From: Chryseobacterium sp. ERMR1:04
GTDB lineage: Bacteria; Bacteroidota; Bacteroidia; Flavobacteriales; Weeksellaceae
Assembly (NCBI RefSeq): GCF_001297705.1
Contig: NZ_LIRF01000007.1
Span: 62,001 to 126,000, forward strand
DNA length: 64,000 nucleotides
Reading direction: 5' to 3'
Made by a program: the position numbers and the translations under genes. The notes under the pieces were generated by a model, which saw nothing but the letters and a program-made list of their open reading frames with translations, did no database searches and was not told the DNA's origin. Shown here in pieces: positions 44,752-53,776 of the stretch (the first letter of the stretch is position 1; each line of letters begins with the position of its first letter).

Positions 44752-45756
44752 ATGTTTACACCTGCAGAACTTTTAGAAATTAATACCCTTCTTACTCCAG
44801 ACAACAAAATAGTTATTCTTACACACTATAATCCGGATGGAGATGCTATTGGTTCTAGCTTGGGCTTAAAGCATTATTTGCATGCAAAAGGAATCCATGC
44901 GGAAGTAGTTGTACCCAACGATTTTCCTAAATTTCTAAAGTGGATGCCTGAGGCAAGAAAGAATGTTATTGCTGAATACAAAAGGAAAGTAGCTTTTGAT
45001 ATTATTAATGAAGCAGATGTTATTTTCTGTCTAGATTTTAATTCTCCTGCAAGAATTGGTATTTTGGGAGAATGGCTGGTGAAGGCGACAGGTAAAAAAA
45101 TTCTTATCGACCACCATCAGCAGCCTGAACAATTTGATTATGTATATTCAGATACCGTAATTCCTGCAACGTGTCAAATGGTATATCATTTCATTGAAGC
45201 AATGAATGATGAGCATTTGGTGAATAAAGATATTGCAGAATGTCTTTACACAGGGATCATGACAGATACAGGAGGTTTCCGTTTTCGTTCTACGAGTGCA
45301 GCAACGCATAGAATTATCGCTAATTTAATTGAAAAAGGAGCTGATCCTTCTGTTATAACTTCTAACACCTGGGATACCAACACAGTTTCCCGTCTTCACT
45401 TGTTGGCTTTGATTTTAGGAAGAATTGAAGTGGTGAATGATGGTAAAGTTGCTGTTTTATATTTAACAAGAAAAGAACTTCAGGAATATGGTTTCCAGAA
45501 AGGAGATACCGAAGGTTTTGTTAATTACGGATTGAGCATTGTTGGTGTGAGAATGTCTGCGTTCTTTATGGAAGACTTGTATGATGATTTCATTAAAATC
45601 TCTTTCAGAAGTAAAGATGATGTGGATGTGAACCAATTCTCAAGAAAATATTTCAGTGGAGGAGGGCATATCAATGCAGCAGGTGGAAAATCGAATGCTT
45701 CTTTAGCAGATACTCTTGAGATTTTTAAAGCTAAAATAGCAGAAGAGGCTTTATAA
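44752..45756 (+). CDS. nrnA: DHH-family oligoribonuclease / pAp phosphatase
   Basis: 334 aa. DHH domain motifs: ILTHYNPDGDAIGSSLGLKH, CLDFNSPARIG, the DHH triad IDHHQQP with the Y-S-D segment after it, and LYTGIMTDTGGFRF. The DHHA1 domain ends with FSGGGHINAAGG. NrnA degrades short RNA (nano-RNA) and dephosphorylates 3'-phosphoadenosine 5'-phosphate. Confidence 0.92.
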   Translation: MFTPAELLEINTLLTPDNKIVILTHYNPDGDAIGSSLGLKHYLHAKGIHAEVVVPNDFPKFLKWMPEARKNVIAEYKRKVAFDIINEADVIFCLDFNSPARIGILGEWLVKATGKKILIDHHQQPEQFDYVYSDTVIPATCQMVYHFIEAMNDEHLVNKDIAECLYTGIMTDTGGFRFRSTSAATHRIIANLIEKGADPSVITSNTWDTNTVSRLHLLALILGRIEVVNDGKVAVLYLTRKELQEYGFQKGDTEGFVNYGLSIVGVRMSAFFMEDLYDDFIKISFRSKDDVDVNQFSRKYFSGGGHINAAGGKSNASLADTLEIFKAKIAEEAL

Positions 45757-45786
45757 TTGAGTTAAATTGGTTGACTACATTGTAGT

Positions 45787-45861
45787 TGTCATTCAGAATG
45801 AAACGAAGTGAAGGATCTTTTTTTAAGAGATTGCTTCGTCGCTGTAGCTCCTCGCAATGAT
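45787..45861. repeat. REP-like intergenic palindromic element
   Basis: Pattern GTCATTCAGAATGAAACGAA - GTGAAGGATCTTTTT ... TTGCTTCGTCGC ... CTCCTCGCAATGA between converging genes. The halves GTCATTC..GAAACGAAGTGAAG and CTTCGTCGC..GCAATGA are a classic Flavobacteriia interspersed repeat form. A genome count is needed to confirm. Confidence 0.5.
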
Positions 45862-45877
45862 ACTAAAACTCTAATAC

Positions 45878-46672
45878 TCAAGAAACTCGACGGTGTCCTT
45901 TTTCTTCCAGCTCTGTACACGTATATTCATAAACTTCTTGAAACATAACATCAAGATTTTTCTTACTGAATAAACTGAATTTCGTCATTTTTGGAGGATC
46001 CAGAAAAATATTACAAGACTTTGCTTTAGAGTACACTGATTTTGCGATGGCTAAATGTAAAATTCTGTCAAATTCTTTCATTAAACTCATATGCTTCAGT
46101 TCTTCATAACTTATTGAATTGACGTGCGAACCGATTAAAAAGTCGCACTTATCAATAATAGGTCCTATGGGCAGGTTGTCTAAAACACCTCCATCAACAT
46201 ATATTTTTTCTCCCATCTTGATCGGCGGAAAAATAAACGGAACGCTGGAAGATGCCAAAAGCGGCTGAAAAAGCGGCCCCTCGGAAAAGAAGTCTACAAT
46301 GCCTTGCGTCATTTCTGTTGTAGCAACATAGACGGGGATTTTTAAGATCTTAAAATCATCTTCGGGAAAATGATCATTAAATAATTTCAGGATGAAATTG
46401 GAGCTGAATATTCCGTTTTTCGAAAGTCTTAAATAGGATCTTGAAAAAAATGTTGTTTCTTTTACAATCTCCATCATTTCATCAGGCGTTTTCCCGAAAG
46501 AATAAAAAGCAGCAACGATAGATCCGGCGCTTGTGCCTGAAATCACATGTGGCTTTAGATCATATTCTTCCAGCGCTTTTAAAACAGCAATATGGGCAAT
46601 TCCACGCATTCCTCCGCCTGAAAGTGTCAAGCCGATGATTGGTTTCTTTTTTTTGAAAGAGAATAGCCCCAT
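45878..46672 (-). CDS. Patatin-like phospholipase
   Basis: 264 aa. Patatin fold: oxyanion loop LTLSGGGMRGIAHI, nucleophile elbow VISGTSAGSIVAAF (Ser in GTSAGS, about residue 46), and catalytic Asp in YVDGGVLDNLPIG (DGG). Family members hydrolyse membrane lipids. No signal peptide, so cytoplasmic/inner-membrane side. It starts 49 bp from the lipoprotein gene upstream and could belong to the same operon. Confidence 0.9.
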   Translation of the reverse strand: MGLFSFKKKKPIIGLTLSGGGMRGIAHIAVLKALEEYDLKPHVISGTSAGSIVAAFYSFGKTPDEMMEIVKETTFFSRSYLRLSKNGIFSSNFILKLFNDHFPEDDFKILKIPVYVATTEMTQGIVDFFSEGPLFQPLLASSSVPFIFPPIKMGEKIYVDGGVLDNLPIGPIIDKCDFLIGSHVNSISYEELKHMSLMKEFDRILHLAIAKSVYSKAKSCNIFLDPPKMTKFSLFSKKNLDVMFQEVYEYTCTELEEKGHRRVS

Positions 46673-46721
46673 TGATAATTTTTATCTTCACTAAGATACA
46701 AGATTTTTTGATACAAAAGAA

Positions 46722-47546
46722 TTAAGGCTCATCACAATCAGCGTCAATTTTTATGAAAAGCGACTTGTATTCTTTTTCCATTTTTTCGTCATGAACCGGA
46801 CCAGAATTTTCTTCGTTTGCACAATTTCCCCAACCAAAAACGATTAAATCTAAAATAGCGTAATCTTTTTTATCGGGAGAATTCAAACGGCTTTCAAACT
46901 CATTCCTGATTCTTTGTGGATCGCTGTTTTTCTTGCTCATTTCTTCACGCAGCTTTCGCCATTCTTTCACCATTTCATTGTCATTAGAATTCAGGGCTTT
47001 TATAAAACGCTCACAGTTTTTAGAATACTTTTTATTTAATAAAACTGAAGGGTCAGAAAATGCCATTACCTCTGTCTTTTTCATCTCGTATTCCTGTAGC
47101 AAAGACTGGTAGGTTTGTTTTTTTATATTTTGCCAGTAAGGGGTGTTGACGATCTTTAAATTTTCAATTAATTTCTTTTTTTCATTGAAATCTTGTTCTA
47201 ATTTTTCAAGAATCTGATCTCTGTCCATTCTCACTTGCTGAAGCGCTTCAAGTTTAAAAACCTGAGGTGTACTTAATGATACTGAGCCTAATTGAAAGTA
47301 TAGTTTGTATGTTCCTTCAAGTTCCTCTTTGGTGTATTTGTTTTCGTCAAAATAACCTTTATTTTCACAGAGCTCTGTTTGGAAATTGAAAATTCCAGGC
47401 TTGCTTGGTTGGGTTTTTAGACTGTCTTTCGTTGTGCTTTGTGTAATTGCTGAGGAATCTTTTTGAATAATATTCTTAGAAATAGGATTTTCTTTTTTAC
47501 AACTAAAAAGTGAAAGAAAAAGGAAGGTAATGATGTAGTTTCTCAT
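46722..47546 (-). CDS. Lipoprotein of unknown function, 274 aa
   Basis: MRNYIITFLFLSLFSC is a lipoprotein signal (lipobox LFSC, Cys16). Residues about 30-50 are Ser/Thr/Lys-rich linker. The body is helical and charged (LEALQQVRMDRDQILEKLEQ, MVKEWRKLREEMSKKNSD). C-x-x-x near the end (GNCANEENSG, DADCDEP). No family recognised. It follows the alpha/beta hydrolase after 9 bp. Confidence 0.7.
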   Translation of the reverse strand: MRNYIITFLFLSLFSCKKENPISKNIIQKDSSAITQSTTKDSLKTQPSKPGIFNFQTELCENKGYFDENKYTKEELEGTYKLYFQLGSVSLSTPQVFKLEALQQVRMDRDQILEKLEQDFNEKKKLIENLKIVNTPYWQNIKKQTYQSLLQEYEMKKTEVMAFSDPSVLLNKKYSKNCERFIKALNSNDNEMVKEWRKLREEMSKKNSDPQRIRNEFESRLNSPDKKDYAILDLIVFGWGNCANEENSGPVHDEKMEKEYKSLFIKIDADCDEP

Positions 47547-47555
47547 AGATTATTT

Positions 47556-48338
47556 TTAGAAAACTAAATTTTTCGGCATATTGTGAAGGAGCTCTGTGTT
47601 GATTATTTCTGCACAGATACTCGGTTTTTCCCAGTGTCCGTTATGTCCACAATCAAGAACGTAAGATTTTATATTGGTTCGGTCGGGAAGGTTTTTGATG
47701 GTTTTTTCTGTTTTTACAGCATTGTCGTGTTTTCCTCCTAATACCAAAATTTTGGCTTCAAGATTTTCCAGCACATGTTTTTTATCGGTTCTGTCAACCA
47801 TGCCTTTTACACATGCTAAGGCTCCTAAATTATTGGTGGAAAGAGCAATTTTCAAAGCAGTTTCAATTTTTCCTTCCAGAATATCTCTTTCGTTAGGATT
47901 GAATAAATTAGGAATTCCCGCTCTTGCATAATGCGCAAAGGCATCTTTGATAATTCTATAGCTTTTTATGCGTTGTTCTTTCTTTTCATCATCATCAGGA
48001 AAGTAGGTGGAGAAAAATAAAGTTAAACTTTTCAATGTTTCAGGATGTTTTTCAGCAAAAGCTAACGAGATATAACCTCCCATTGAATGTCCTAATAAAT
48101 GAACTTTTTCTAGTTTCTGATCATCTAAAACTTTCTTCACTTCATCAGCCATTAAATCAATGGTGTGAATTTCTCCCATCACTTCAGATTGTCCATGACC
48201 GGGAAGATCTATTTTTAGCAGTGAAAAATTTTCAGACAAATGAGGCTCCATATCGCTCCAAATGGAACTGTTTTCCATGAAACCATGAAGTAGCACCAAT
48301 GTTTCTTTTCCGTTTCCTTTTCTTTCAAAGTGTAGCAT
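47556..48338 (-). CDS. Alpha/beta hydrolase
   Basis: 260 aa. Opening KETLVLLHGFMENSSIWSDM gives the HG oxyanion element, IDLPGHGQSEV the GxGxS strand, HLLGHSMGGYISLAFAEKHP the nucleophile elbow (Ser in GHSMGG, about residue 88), and VLDCGHNGHWEKPSICAE the catalytic His. The acid is probably Asp in LVLGGKHDNAV. Substrate unknown; MenH- or lipase/esterase-like by size. No signal peptide. 11 bp after the upstream lipoprotein gene. Confidence 0.9.
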   Translation of the reverse strand: MLHFERKGNGKETLVLLHGFMENSSIWSDMEPHLSENFSLLKIDLPGHGQSEVMGEIHTIDLMADEVKKVLDDQKLEKVHLLGHSMGGYISLAFAEKHPETLKSLTLFFSTYFPDDDEKKEQRIKSYRIIKDAFAHYARAGIPNLFNPNERDILEGKIETALKIALSTNNLGALACVKGMVDRTDKKHVLENLEAKILVLGGKHDNAVKTEKTIKNLPDRTNIKSYVLDCGHNGHWEKPSICAEIINTELLHNMPKNLVF

Positions 48339-48349
48339 AGTTTCAGATA

Positions 48350-48874
48350 TTAAAAGTGAATGTCAATATAATCAACAAATCCCGAACCGTTTACCATATC
48401 CTGTAGTCTCCATGTTTTTCCGCCATCTTTAGACATAAATGTTTTTGTTCCTTTTCGGGTATAAGGTTTTCCGTTGTCGTTTGAAGAAATACGCTGCGTA
48501 ATCTCTCCTGTGAAGTTCATATGTTTAGGGGAAACAACAATTGCAGATCCTTTAATGGTTATAAAATCTTTCCCGAATTTAATGTTTCCTGAAACATCAT
48601 AATCATCTCTACCCATTTTTTTGAAATTTACAGAACCTGATTGTATTGATGAATTTTGACTTTGGTAGGTAAATTTATGATCTCCACTAAAATCTTTAAA
48701 ATTATTTTCGCTGTTTTTAGCTTTAATACTGTCATTCATTTTTGTTCTGACTGCATTAATAGAATCAATGATTTTTGTACTGTCTGATGGGTTGGGAGTA
48801 GATTGTGCTTCTTTTTTTGAACATGAAACAAATAAAGTGCTGATCGCAATTGCGGTTATTAGATTTTTCATCAA
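48350..48874 (-). CDS. Lipoprotein of unknown function, 174 aa
   Basis: MMKNLITAIAISTLFVSC is a lipoprotein signal (lipobox FVSC, Cys18). A Lys/Asn/Ser linker (residues 20-55) leads to a beta-rich domain with repeated G/K-rich strands (HKFTYQSQNSSIQSGSVNFK, DYDVSGNIKFGKDFITIKGS, MNFTGEITQRISSNDNGKPY, TFMSKDGGKTWRLQD). Possibly a small beta-barrel/calycin domain; no family assigned. First gene of a three-gene operon with the hydrolase and another lipoprotein. Confidence 0.7.
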   Translation of the reverse strand: MMKNLITAIAISTLFVSCSKKEAQSTPNPSDSTKIIDSINAVRTKMNDSIKAKNSENNFKDFSGDHKFTYQSQNSSIQSGSVNFKKMGRDDYDVSGNIKFGKDFITIKGSAIVVSPKHMNFTGEITQRISSNDNGKPYTRKGTKTFMSKDGGKTWRLQDMVNGSGFVDYIDIHF

Positions 48875-48905
48875 TACTTAAAATTATAATATCAAATGTA
48901 AATAA

Positions 48906-48932
48906 AAAAGAGCATTTTAAAAATGCCCTTTT
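48906..48932 (-). terminator. Terminator of exbD
   Basis: Arms AAAAG-A-GCATTTT / AAAATGC-C-CTTTT around TA, just past the stop at 48937. Confidence 0.75.
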
Positions 48933-48936
48933 CGTA

Positions 48937-49452
48937 TTATTTTACTAATTCCTCGTAAACTTTCTTTTCCCAAGGTTTTATGTCTGTAACTCCGTATCGT
49001 TCTTTTTTAGAAATCGCGATATTATCTAAGATGTCTACGAAATTTTTGTAGTTCGCTTTGTCGGTAGGTTCAATAATAATTGTGAAATTTTCTTTAGCTG
49101 GTGCATTTTGATAAGCCTCAGAAATAATCTTTGAAATCTTCACACCGCTAAAATCTGTTTCTTTTAAATTTCCTGTATTTAAGTCTTGTTTGTCTTGTTG
49201 ATGATAGAATACTCTGTTGTCTTTTCCAAGAATAAACGTTACTTGGTTTTTAACATCAACTACGTTTGTTGTTGGTGTTGGACTTTTCGCAGGCAATCCC
49301 AGATCCATCACGTTAGGTTTTGTAAAGTTGGTGGTAAACATAAAAAAGGTAATTAATAAAAACCCTAAATCTACCATTGGAGTCATGTCAACTCGGATTA
49401 ATTTTTTCTTTTGTTTGCCTCCTTGTTTTTCTTGTGCAATTACTTCAGCCAT
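48937..49452 (-). CDS. ExbD/TolR-type biopolymer transport protein
   Basis: 171 aa. Single TM (residues about 27-42) preceded by a basic segment and the family motif RVDMTPMVDLGFLLITFFMF; Asp28 is the conserved membrane Asp that senses proton-motive force. The periplasmic part has NFTIIIEPTDKANYKNFVDI and DIKPWEKKVYEELVK. ExbD works with ExbB to energise TonB-dependent outer-membrane uptake. No ExbB and no second ExbD are adjacent, unlike the usual operon. Confidence 0.9.
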   Translation of the reverse strand: MAEVIAQEKQGGKQKKKLIRVDMTPMVDLGFLLITFFMFTTNFTKPNVMDLGLPAKSPTPTTNVVDVKNQVTFILGKDNRVFYHQQDKQDLNTGNLKETDFSGVKISKIISEAYQNAPAKENFTIIIEPTDKANYKNFVDILDNIAISKKERYGVTDIKPWEKKVYEELVK

Positions 49453-49687
49453 GATTACTAATTTTAAGTGTTAAACAGTTTGTGATAAAGAGTGAATTGT
49501 TTTTCTTTATTTGAAGGAATCAATACAAAGTTCATACCTAAATTAAGTAAATGGTATAAAATACTCAAAAATGATTACTAATTATTAATGTTATCTTGTT
49601 TTCTGTTTTAATTGTATAAAGTTTTGTGATATTTTAAGTGTTTGATTATGGTTTTGTTAAACTCGTTTATCTGATATTTTTGCAACA

Positions 49688-49718
49688 AAAAAACTCACAC
49701 TTTTCAGTATGAGTTTTT
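49688..49718 (-). terminator. Terminator of dsbD
   Basis: Arms AAAAACTCA-CACT / AGTA-TGAGTTTTT with a TTTC loop, 20 bp past the stop at 49738. Confidence 0.75.
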
Positions 49719-49737
49719 AAATAATATTTTGAAATTT

Positions 49738-51804
49738 TTATTTATTCTTTTTGTAATAATTAACACCACATTCCAAGAATTTTTTGAAATCTTCTTTCGG
49801 CATATATCCTGAAACCGGAGCGTTGATCACTTTTCCGTCTGGGGTTATCAAAACATAGTGTGGTTGAGAGTTGTTATTAAAATTCACTTGTTGGAACAAA
49901 CTCCATCGGTCTCCAATGGTTTTTACTTTCTTAACCTGACCTTCACCTACATCAATCTTAGTTTTTTGATCTTCAGGAAGTTCTTCTTTGTCATCAACAT
50001 ATAATGAAGCCAACACAATATCATTTTGAAGAATAGGTAAGATGTCTGGTTCACTCCAAACGAATTCTTCCATTTTTCTACAGTTTTCACAACCATAACC
50101 CGTGAAGTCAATTAAAACTGGTTTATCTTCTTTTTTAGCTAATTCAAGGGCTTTGAAGAAGTCATGTTCAGGATGCATTCCTAGAATTCCATCTTTTTCA
50201 TCGTGGAAATAGCTAACATTCAATGGAGGCAAAATTCCGCTTAATAATTGCAGTTTCGGACGTTCGGAAGGAACTAATCCTTGAATCATATAAATAACGA
50301 AACCAATTCCTAATACGCCTAAAATTTTTCTACCGATAGAGATTTTAGGTTTCTTATCGTCGTGTGGAAATCTTATAATCCCGAATAAATATAATGCTAA
50401 TCCGATTGCAATAATGATCCATATTCCGATGAACAGTTCTCTTTTTAATAAGAAAGTCTTAGAAACTAAATCTGCTTTTGATAAGAATTTCAACGCTAAG
50501 GCTAGTTCTATAAATCCTAAAACAACTTTTACCGTATTCATCCATCCTCCAGATTTTGGAAGGCTTTGTAATGCTTGTGGGAATAGTGCCAGCAATCCGA
50601 AAATAATTGCCCAAGCCAAACCAAATCCTGTTAAAGCTAATGTTAATAGCGTTGGAATATGAGATGAACCCGATAATGATCCGCCTAATAAACTTCCTAA
50701 AATAGGACCTGTACAAGAGAAAGATACAATCACCAAGGTTAATGCCATAAAGAATATACCGATGATTCCCCCAGCTTCTTCTGCTTTTGAAGATTTATTG
50801 GCGATAGAACTTGGTAATGAAATGTCGTAATACCCAAAGAAACTTCCCGCGAAGAAGATGAATACGATAAAGAATACAATATTCAACCAAATGCTTGTAG
50901 AAATTTCATTGAAGACGTTTCCTGCAATTCCGTCAATTAAATGGAAAGGAACGCTTAATAAAACAAAGATCAAGAGAATGAAAAATCCGTACATCAGTGC
51001 ATCTCTTTTCCCTTTTGATTTGTCTTTGTTTCCTTTTGTAAAGAAAGAAACTGTTAGAGGAATCATTGGGAAAACGCACGGTGTTAATAATGCAATCAAT
51101 CCTCCGATAAACCCTAGGAATAAGTAGGTCCAATAATTTTCACTGTCTTTTACAGCAGCTGTTCCGCAATCTGTTAAAGGTTTTTGGAAATCAATAGACT
51201 CTATTTTTAATTGTTTTGGATCTAATTTTGAAACTTCTTTTACCGTCATTTCTCCTTTTCCAGGATCAGCAGTTACTGTTTCAACCATTTTAACAGAATC
51301 TTTAGCAGGTTCCACTATGTCGGCAGTAACTTCTTCGGTAGCTCCTTTTGGAGTCACTTTTTGAGTGAATTCTAACGTATTCGGAGCAAGACAAACACGG
51401 TCGTCACAAGTTTGATAAGTAATTTCTGCTACTACATCACCAGGTTTTGTTCCGTCTTTTAATTTAAACTTTTGCTTAAAACCTGCGCTGTTGGAATAGA
51501 AGATGATCTTTCCGCCAAAAGCTTCAGAAAATTCTTCATGTTTTTTACCTGTTTCCGTAAACTTCCCAATCAGTTCGATATTTTTACCTGAAACTTTATA
51601 TTCTGTCGGAATTCCGGTATCTTCAGGAATGTCTTTAGAATAAATATGCCAACCGCTTTCCATGGTTGCATTCAACACGGCTTCATATTGGTTGTTTCCT
51701 AATTCGTTAACCGTAAGTTTAAATTTTACAGGATTTTTGATTTGTGCATTAATTCCTGTTGCTAAAAACAGCAGAATTAATAAAAACCAGTTTTTAAATT
51801 TCAT
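49738..51804 (-). CDS. dsbD: Thiol:disulfide interchange protein DsbD
   Basis: 688 aa with all three modules. Signal peptide MKFKNWFLLILLFLATGINA, then an N-terminal periplasmic DsbD-alpha domain with YQTCDDRVCLAP (Cys pair). A central eight-TM electron-carrier domain contains LLTPCVFPMIPLTVSFF and VSFSCTGPILGSLLGG, the paired membrane cysteines. The C-terminal thioredoxin domain has FTGYGCENCRKMEEFVW (CENC at 572-575). It passes electrons from cytoplasmic thioredoxin to periplasmic partners. Confidence 0.95.
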   Translation of the reverse strand: MKFKNWFLLILLFLATGINAQIKNPVKFKLTVNELGNNQYEAVLNATMESGWHIYSKDIPEDTGIPTEYKVSGKNIELIGKFTETGKKHEEFSEAFGGKIIFYSNSAGFKQKFKLKDGTKPGDVVAEITYQTCDDRVCLAPNTLEFTQKVTPKGATEEVTADIVEPAKDSVKMVETVTADPGKGEMTVKEVSKLDPKQLKIESIDFQKPLTDCGTAAVKDSENYWTYLFLGFIGGLIALLTPCVFPMIPLTVSFFTKGNKDKSKGKRDALMYGFFILLIFVLLSVPFHLIDGIAGNVFNEISTSIWLNIVFFIVFIFFAGSFFGYYDISLPSSIANKSSKAEEAGGIIGIFFMALTLVIVSFSCTGPILGSLLGGSLSGSSHIPTLLTLALTGFGLAWAIIFGLLALFPQALQSLPKSGGWMNTVKVVLGFIELALALKFLSKADLVSKTFLLKRELFIGIWIIIAIGLALYLFGIIRFPHDDKKPKISIGRKILGVLGIGFVIYMIQGLVPSERPKLQLLSGILPPLNVSYFHDEKDGILGMHPEHDFFKALELAKKEDKPVLIDFTGYGCENCRKMEEFVWSEPDILPILQNDIVLASLYVDDKEELPEDQKTKIDVGEGQVKKVKTIGDRWSLFQQVNFNNNSQPHYVLITPDGKVINAPVSGYMPKEDFKKFLECGVNYYKKNK

Positions 51805-52170
51805 TTTACTTTAATTAAAAATTTCGAGAATATTGTTTCGTTTTCTCATCCCTTGCCTATGGTTTGCCTTCTCTAAATGATAGAATTCCAAGAATAGAAT
51901 TTTTTCTTTAGGTATAAGATCCATTTTTTTTCTTCGCTAAAATAGCTAATTTTTCGTCCTTAAAAAAACGAAGGAACTCTCTTTTTTCTAACAAACCTTT
52001 CTATAAAAGATGTTCGCGCATGTATTTACCTTAGCAGTAACAGAAATACGTATTTTTTTGAATCAAAATGTTGTGTAAAATAGCTTCTATTGATTTTCTC
52101 AATACGTTCAATAATGCTGTGAAAAAATCCATAATAATCAAATATCACTGATTTCTCACGCCAGAATATT
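51805..52170. other. Intergenic region, no convincing gene
   Basis: 366 bp between dsbD and the thioredoxin-fusion gene. A minus-strand frame at 52031-52132 (MDFFTALLNVLRKSIEAILH...) of 33 codons is the only readable ORF, hydrophobic, without promoter. No clear terminator for the upstream gene. It must hold the dsbD promoter. Confidence 0.35.
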
Positions 52171-53133
52171 TTACAGTTGCTTCAGGATATCTTCTGTTGA
52201 AGCTCTCTCTTTATAATCCGGATTAAAATGTCTCCAAGAGATCACTTTGTTTTCATCAAGAATATAGGTTGCAGAAACAGGCAGTCTTCCCGAATTGTCT
52301 GATCTACTTTTTGTAAACTGATCTTGTAATTTTGAATTATAAAAGTCAAGAGTCTTACTATCCGGAGTATAGAGAACATCAAAAGCTTCTGCAATTTTAT
52401 ACCCTTCATCATATAAAACGGTATATCCTGTTTTTGTTTTAGAAAGCGTTTTTTCTATAAATTCTGGTTTTTCAGGAGAGATAATAACTAATCTTGCATT
52501 CTTAGCTTTTAATTGCGGAGCTAAATTTTGAAGCGATTCAATATATTTATTACAGTAAGGGCACCATTGTCCACGGATAAAAACTAAAATCAGTTTTTCC
52601 TTTTCTTTTGCTGAGGAAAATGTATTTCCTAAATGATCTTTTGCCGAAAAATCAGCAATTTTATCTCCAACCATTTTTCCTTTCACCATGTCTAACGTTT
52701 TTGGTGTTGCTTGCGTTGAAATTTTATCTAAAACGGCCATTCCAACTGTTGAAAACTGCTCCGCATTATAATATCCAAAGTCATATTGAACCAATTTTCC
52801 CGTAGCATCTAAAAATAAGAATGATGGAAAATTAACAATTTTAAATTCTTTTGCCAATGCAACGCCTTCTTTTTCTGCATCTATAGCAAGGTTTACAAAG
52901 TTTTTGTTGAATAATTCTCCAACTTTAGGATTGGTAAAGGTATTTTTCTGCATCAGTTTACATGGGCCACACCAAGTGGTGTATATGTCTATAAAAATGA
53001 GCTTGTTTTCTTTTTTTGCAATCTTTTTTGCGGCTTCCAAATCAATTTTTTGAAAGTCAATTCCTGTTTTGCTTTGTGCGCTAGCGGAAATTCCTATTAG
53101 CAAGCACAGACTGAATACAATTGTTTTAAACAT
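52171..53133 (-). CDS. Exported thioredoxin - peroxiredoxin (AhpC/TSA-like) fusion, 320 aa
   Basis: Signal peptide MFKTIVFSLCLLIGISASAQ. The first domain (about 25-145) is thioredoxin-like with the active site YTTWCGPCKLMQ (Cys55, Cys58) and the cis-Pro segment IVNFPSFLF. The second (about 150-320) is an AhpC/TSA-type redoxin (GDKIADFSAKDHLGNTFSSA) with FIRGQWCPYCNKYIE (Cys191, Cys194) and RLPVSATYILDENKVI. Two redox domains in one periplasmic protein suggest that one reduces the other or that it acts on exported proteins. It neighbours DsbD, which could supply electrons. 88 bp after the sigma-factor gene. Confidence 0.85.
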   Translation of the reverse strand: MFKTIVFSLCLLIGISASAQSKTGIDFQKIDLEAAKKIAKKENKLIFIDIYTTWCGPCKLMQKNTFTNPKVGELFNKNFVNLAIDAEKEGVALAKEFKIVNFPSFLFLDATGKLVQYDFGYYNAEQFSTVGMAVLDKISTQATPKTLDMVKGKMVGDKIADFSAKDHLGNTFSSAKEKEKLILVFIRGQWCPYCNKYIESLQNLAPQLKAKNARLVIISPEKPEFIEKTLSKTKTGYTVLYDEGYKIAEAFDVLYTPDSKTLDFYNSKLQDQFTKSRSDNSGRLPVSATYILDENKVISWRHFNPDYKERASTEDILKQL

Positions 53134-53221
53134 AATGTTGATATTTATTATTAGGTTCCAGAAACCCGGAAAAAATCACCCAACGTTTTTGATTTATTTT
53201 GTAAAGTATTGTATATCAGTT

Positions 53222-53776
53222 TTAAAAATTGTCGTTGTTTTTAATTTTTCTAATTTGTTCTACACATTTATGCTTCTGGTTTTGGGCATTATGCTTGCTG
53301 GAATATCGATATTTGCTTTGGATCTCCTCAATGCTTTTATTTTTCATAAAAATATCCTGAATTAAGTTTTTACAATGCGTAGAAATAGAATTAATGTAAC
53401 CGTTAAGTCTATCCCAATAATCCCGCTCGTTTTCAATCGCTAAATTGATTTCTTCTTGATGAGTAGCGTAATAGTTTTCCGGAATTTCTATGAGAAACTG
53501 TTTATTTCTCAGCTTTTTCAACCATAAGTTTTTAGAAATTCCTGAAATGTAATAACCAAGACAGGTGTGCGTTTTAAAGTCGTCAGTAAATAATTTTTCG
53601 TATAAAATAACCAGTGAATCCTGAAAAATGTCTTCGGCATCCTCTAGATTCCCTTTGTTATTAAGAACAAATTTTTTAGTGTAAGTAAAGTATTGTTGAT
53701 ATAAAATGGCAAAAGCTACATTGCTGTTTCTCTTAAAATCATCTATTGCTAGAGTATTTGTTGTTTTTCTGTCCAT
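53222..53776 (-). CDS. ECF-type RNA polymerase sigma factor, 184 aa
   Basis: Region 2 is visible as SNVAFAILYQQYFTYTKKFV with the core EDIFQDSLVILYEKLFTD; region 4 as CKNLIQDIFMKNKSIEEIQSK with a Y-R-Y-S-S-K-H-N-A-Q-N-Q-K recognition-like end. The helix-turn-helix is less canonical than in housekeeping ECFs. No anti-sigma gene follows. It overlaps the 3' end of tilS by 28 bp, so it is translated from the tilS mRNA or from an internal promoter. Confidence 0.85.
   Translation of the reverse strand: MDRKTTNTLAIDDFKRNSNVAFAILYQQYFTYTKKFVLNNKGNLEDAEDIFQDSLVILYEKLFTDDFKTHTCLGYYISGISKNLWLKKLRNKQFLIEIPENYYATHQEEINLAIENERDYWDRLNGYINSISTHCKNLIQDIFMKNKSIEEIQSKYRYSSKHNAQNQKHKCVEQIRKIKNNDNF

Noticed and set aside
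52031..52132. 33-aa hydrophobic ORF downstream of the thioredoxin fusion
   Set aside because: No initiation signal or neighbour that supports it.
53069..53365. 98-aa plus-strand ORF between the thioredoxin fusion and the sigma factor
   Set aside because: Overlaps both genes in antisense; hydrophobic content comes from the AT-rich complement.
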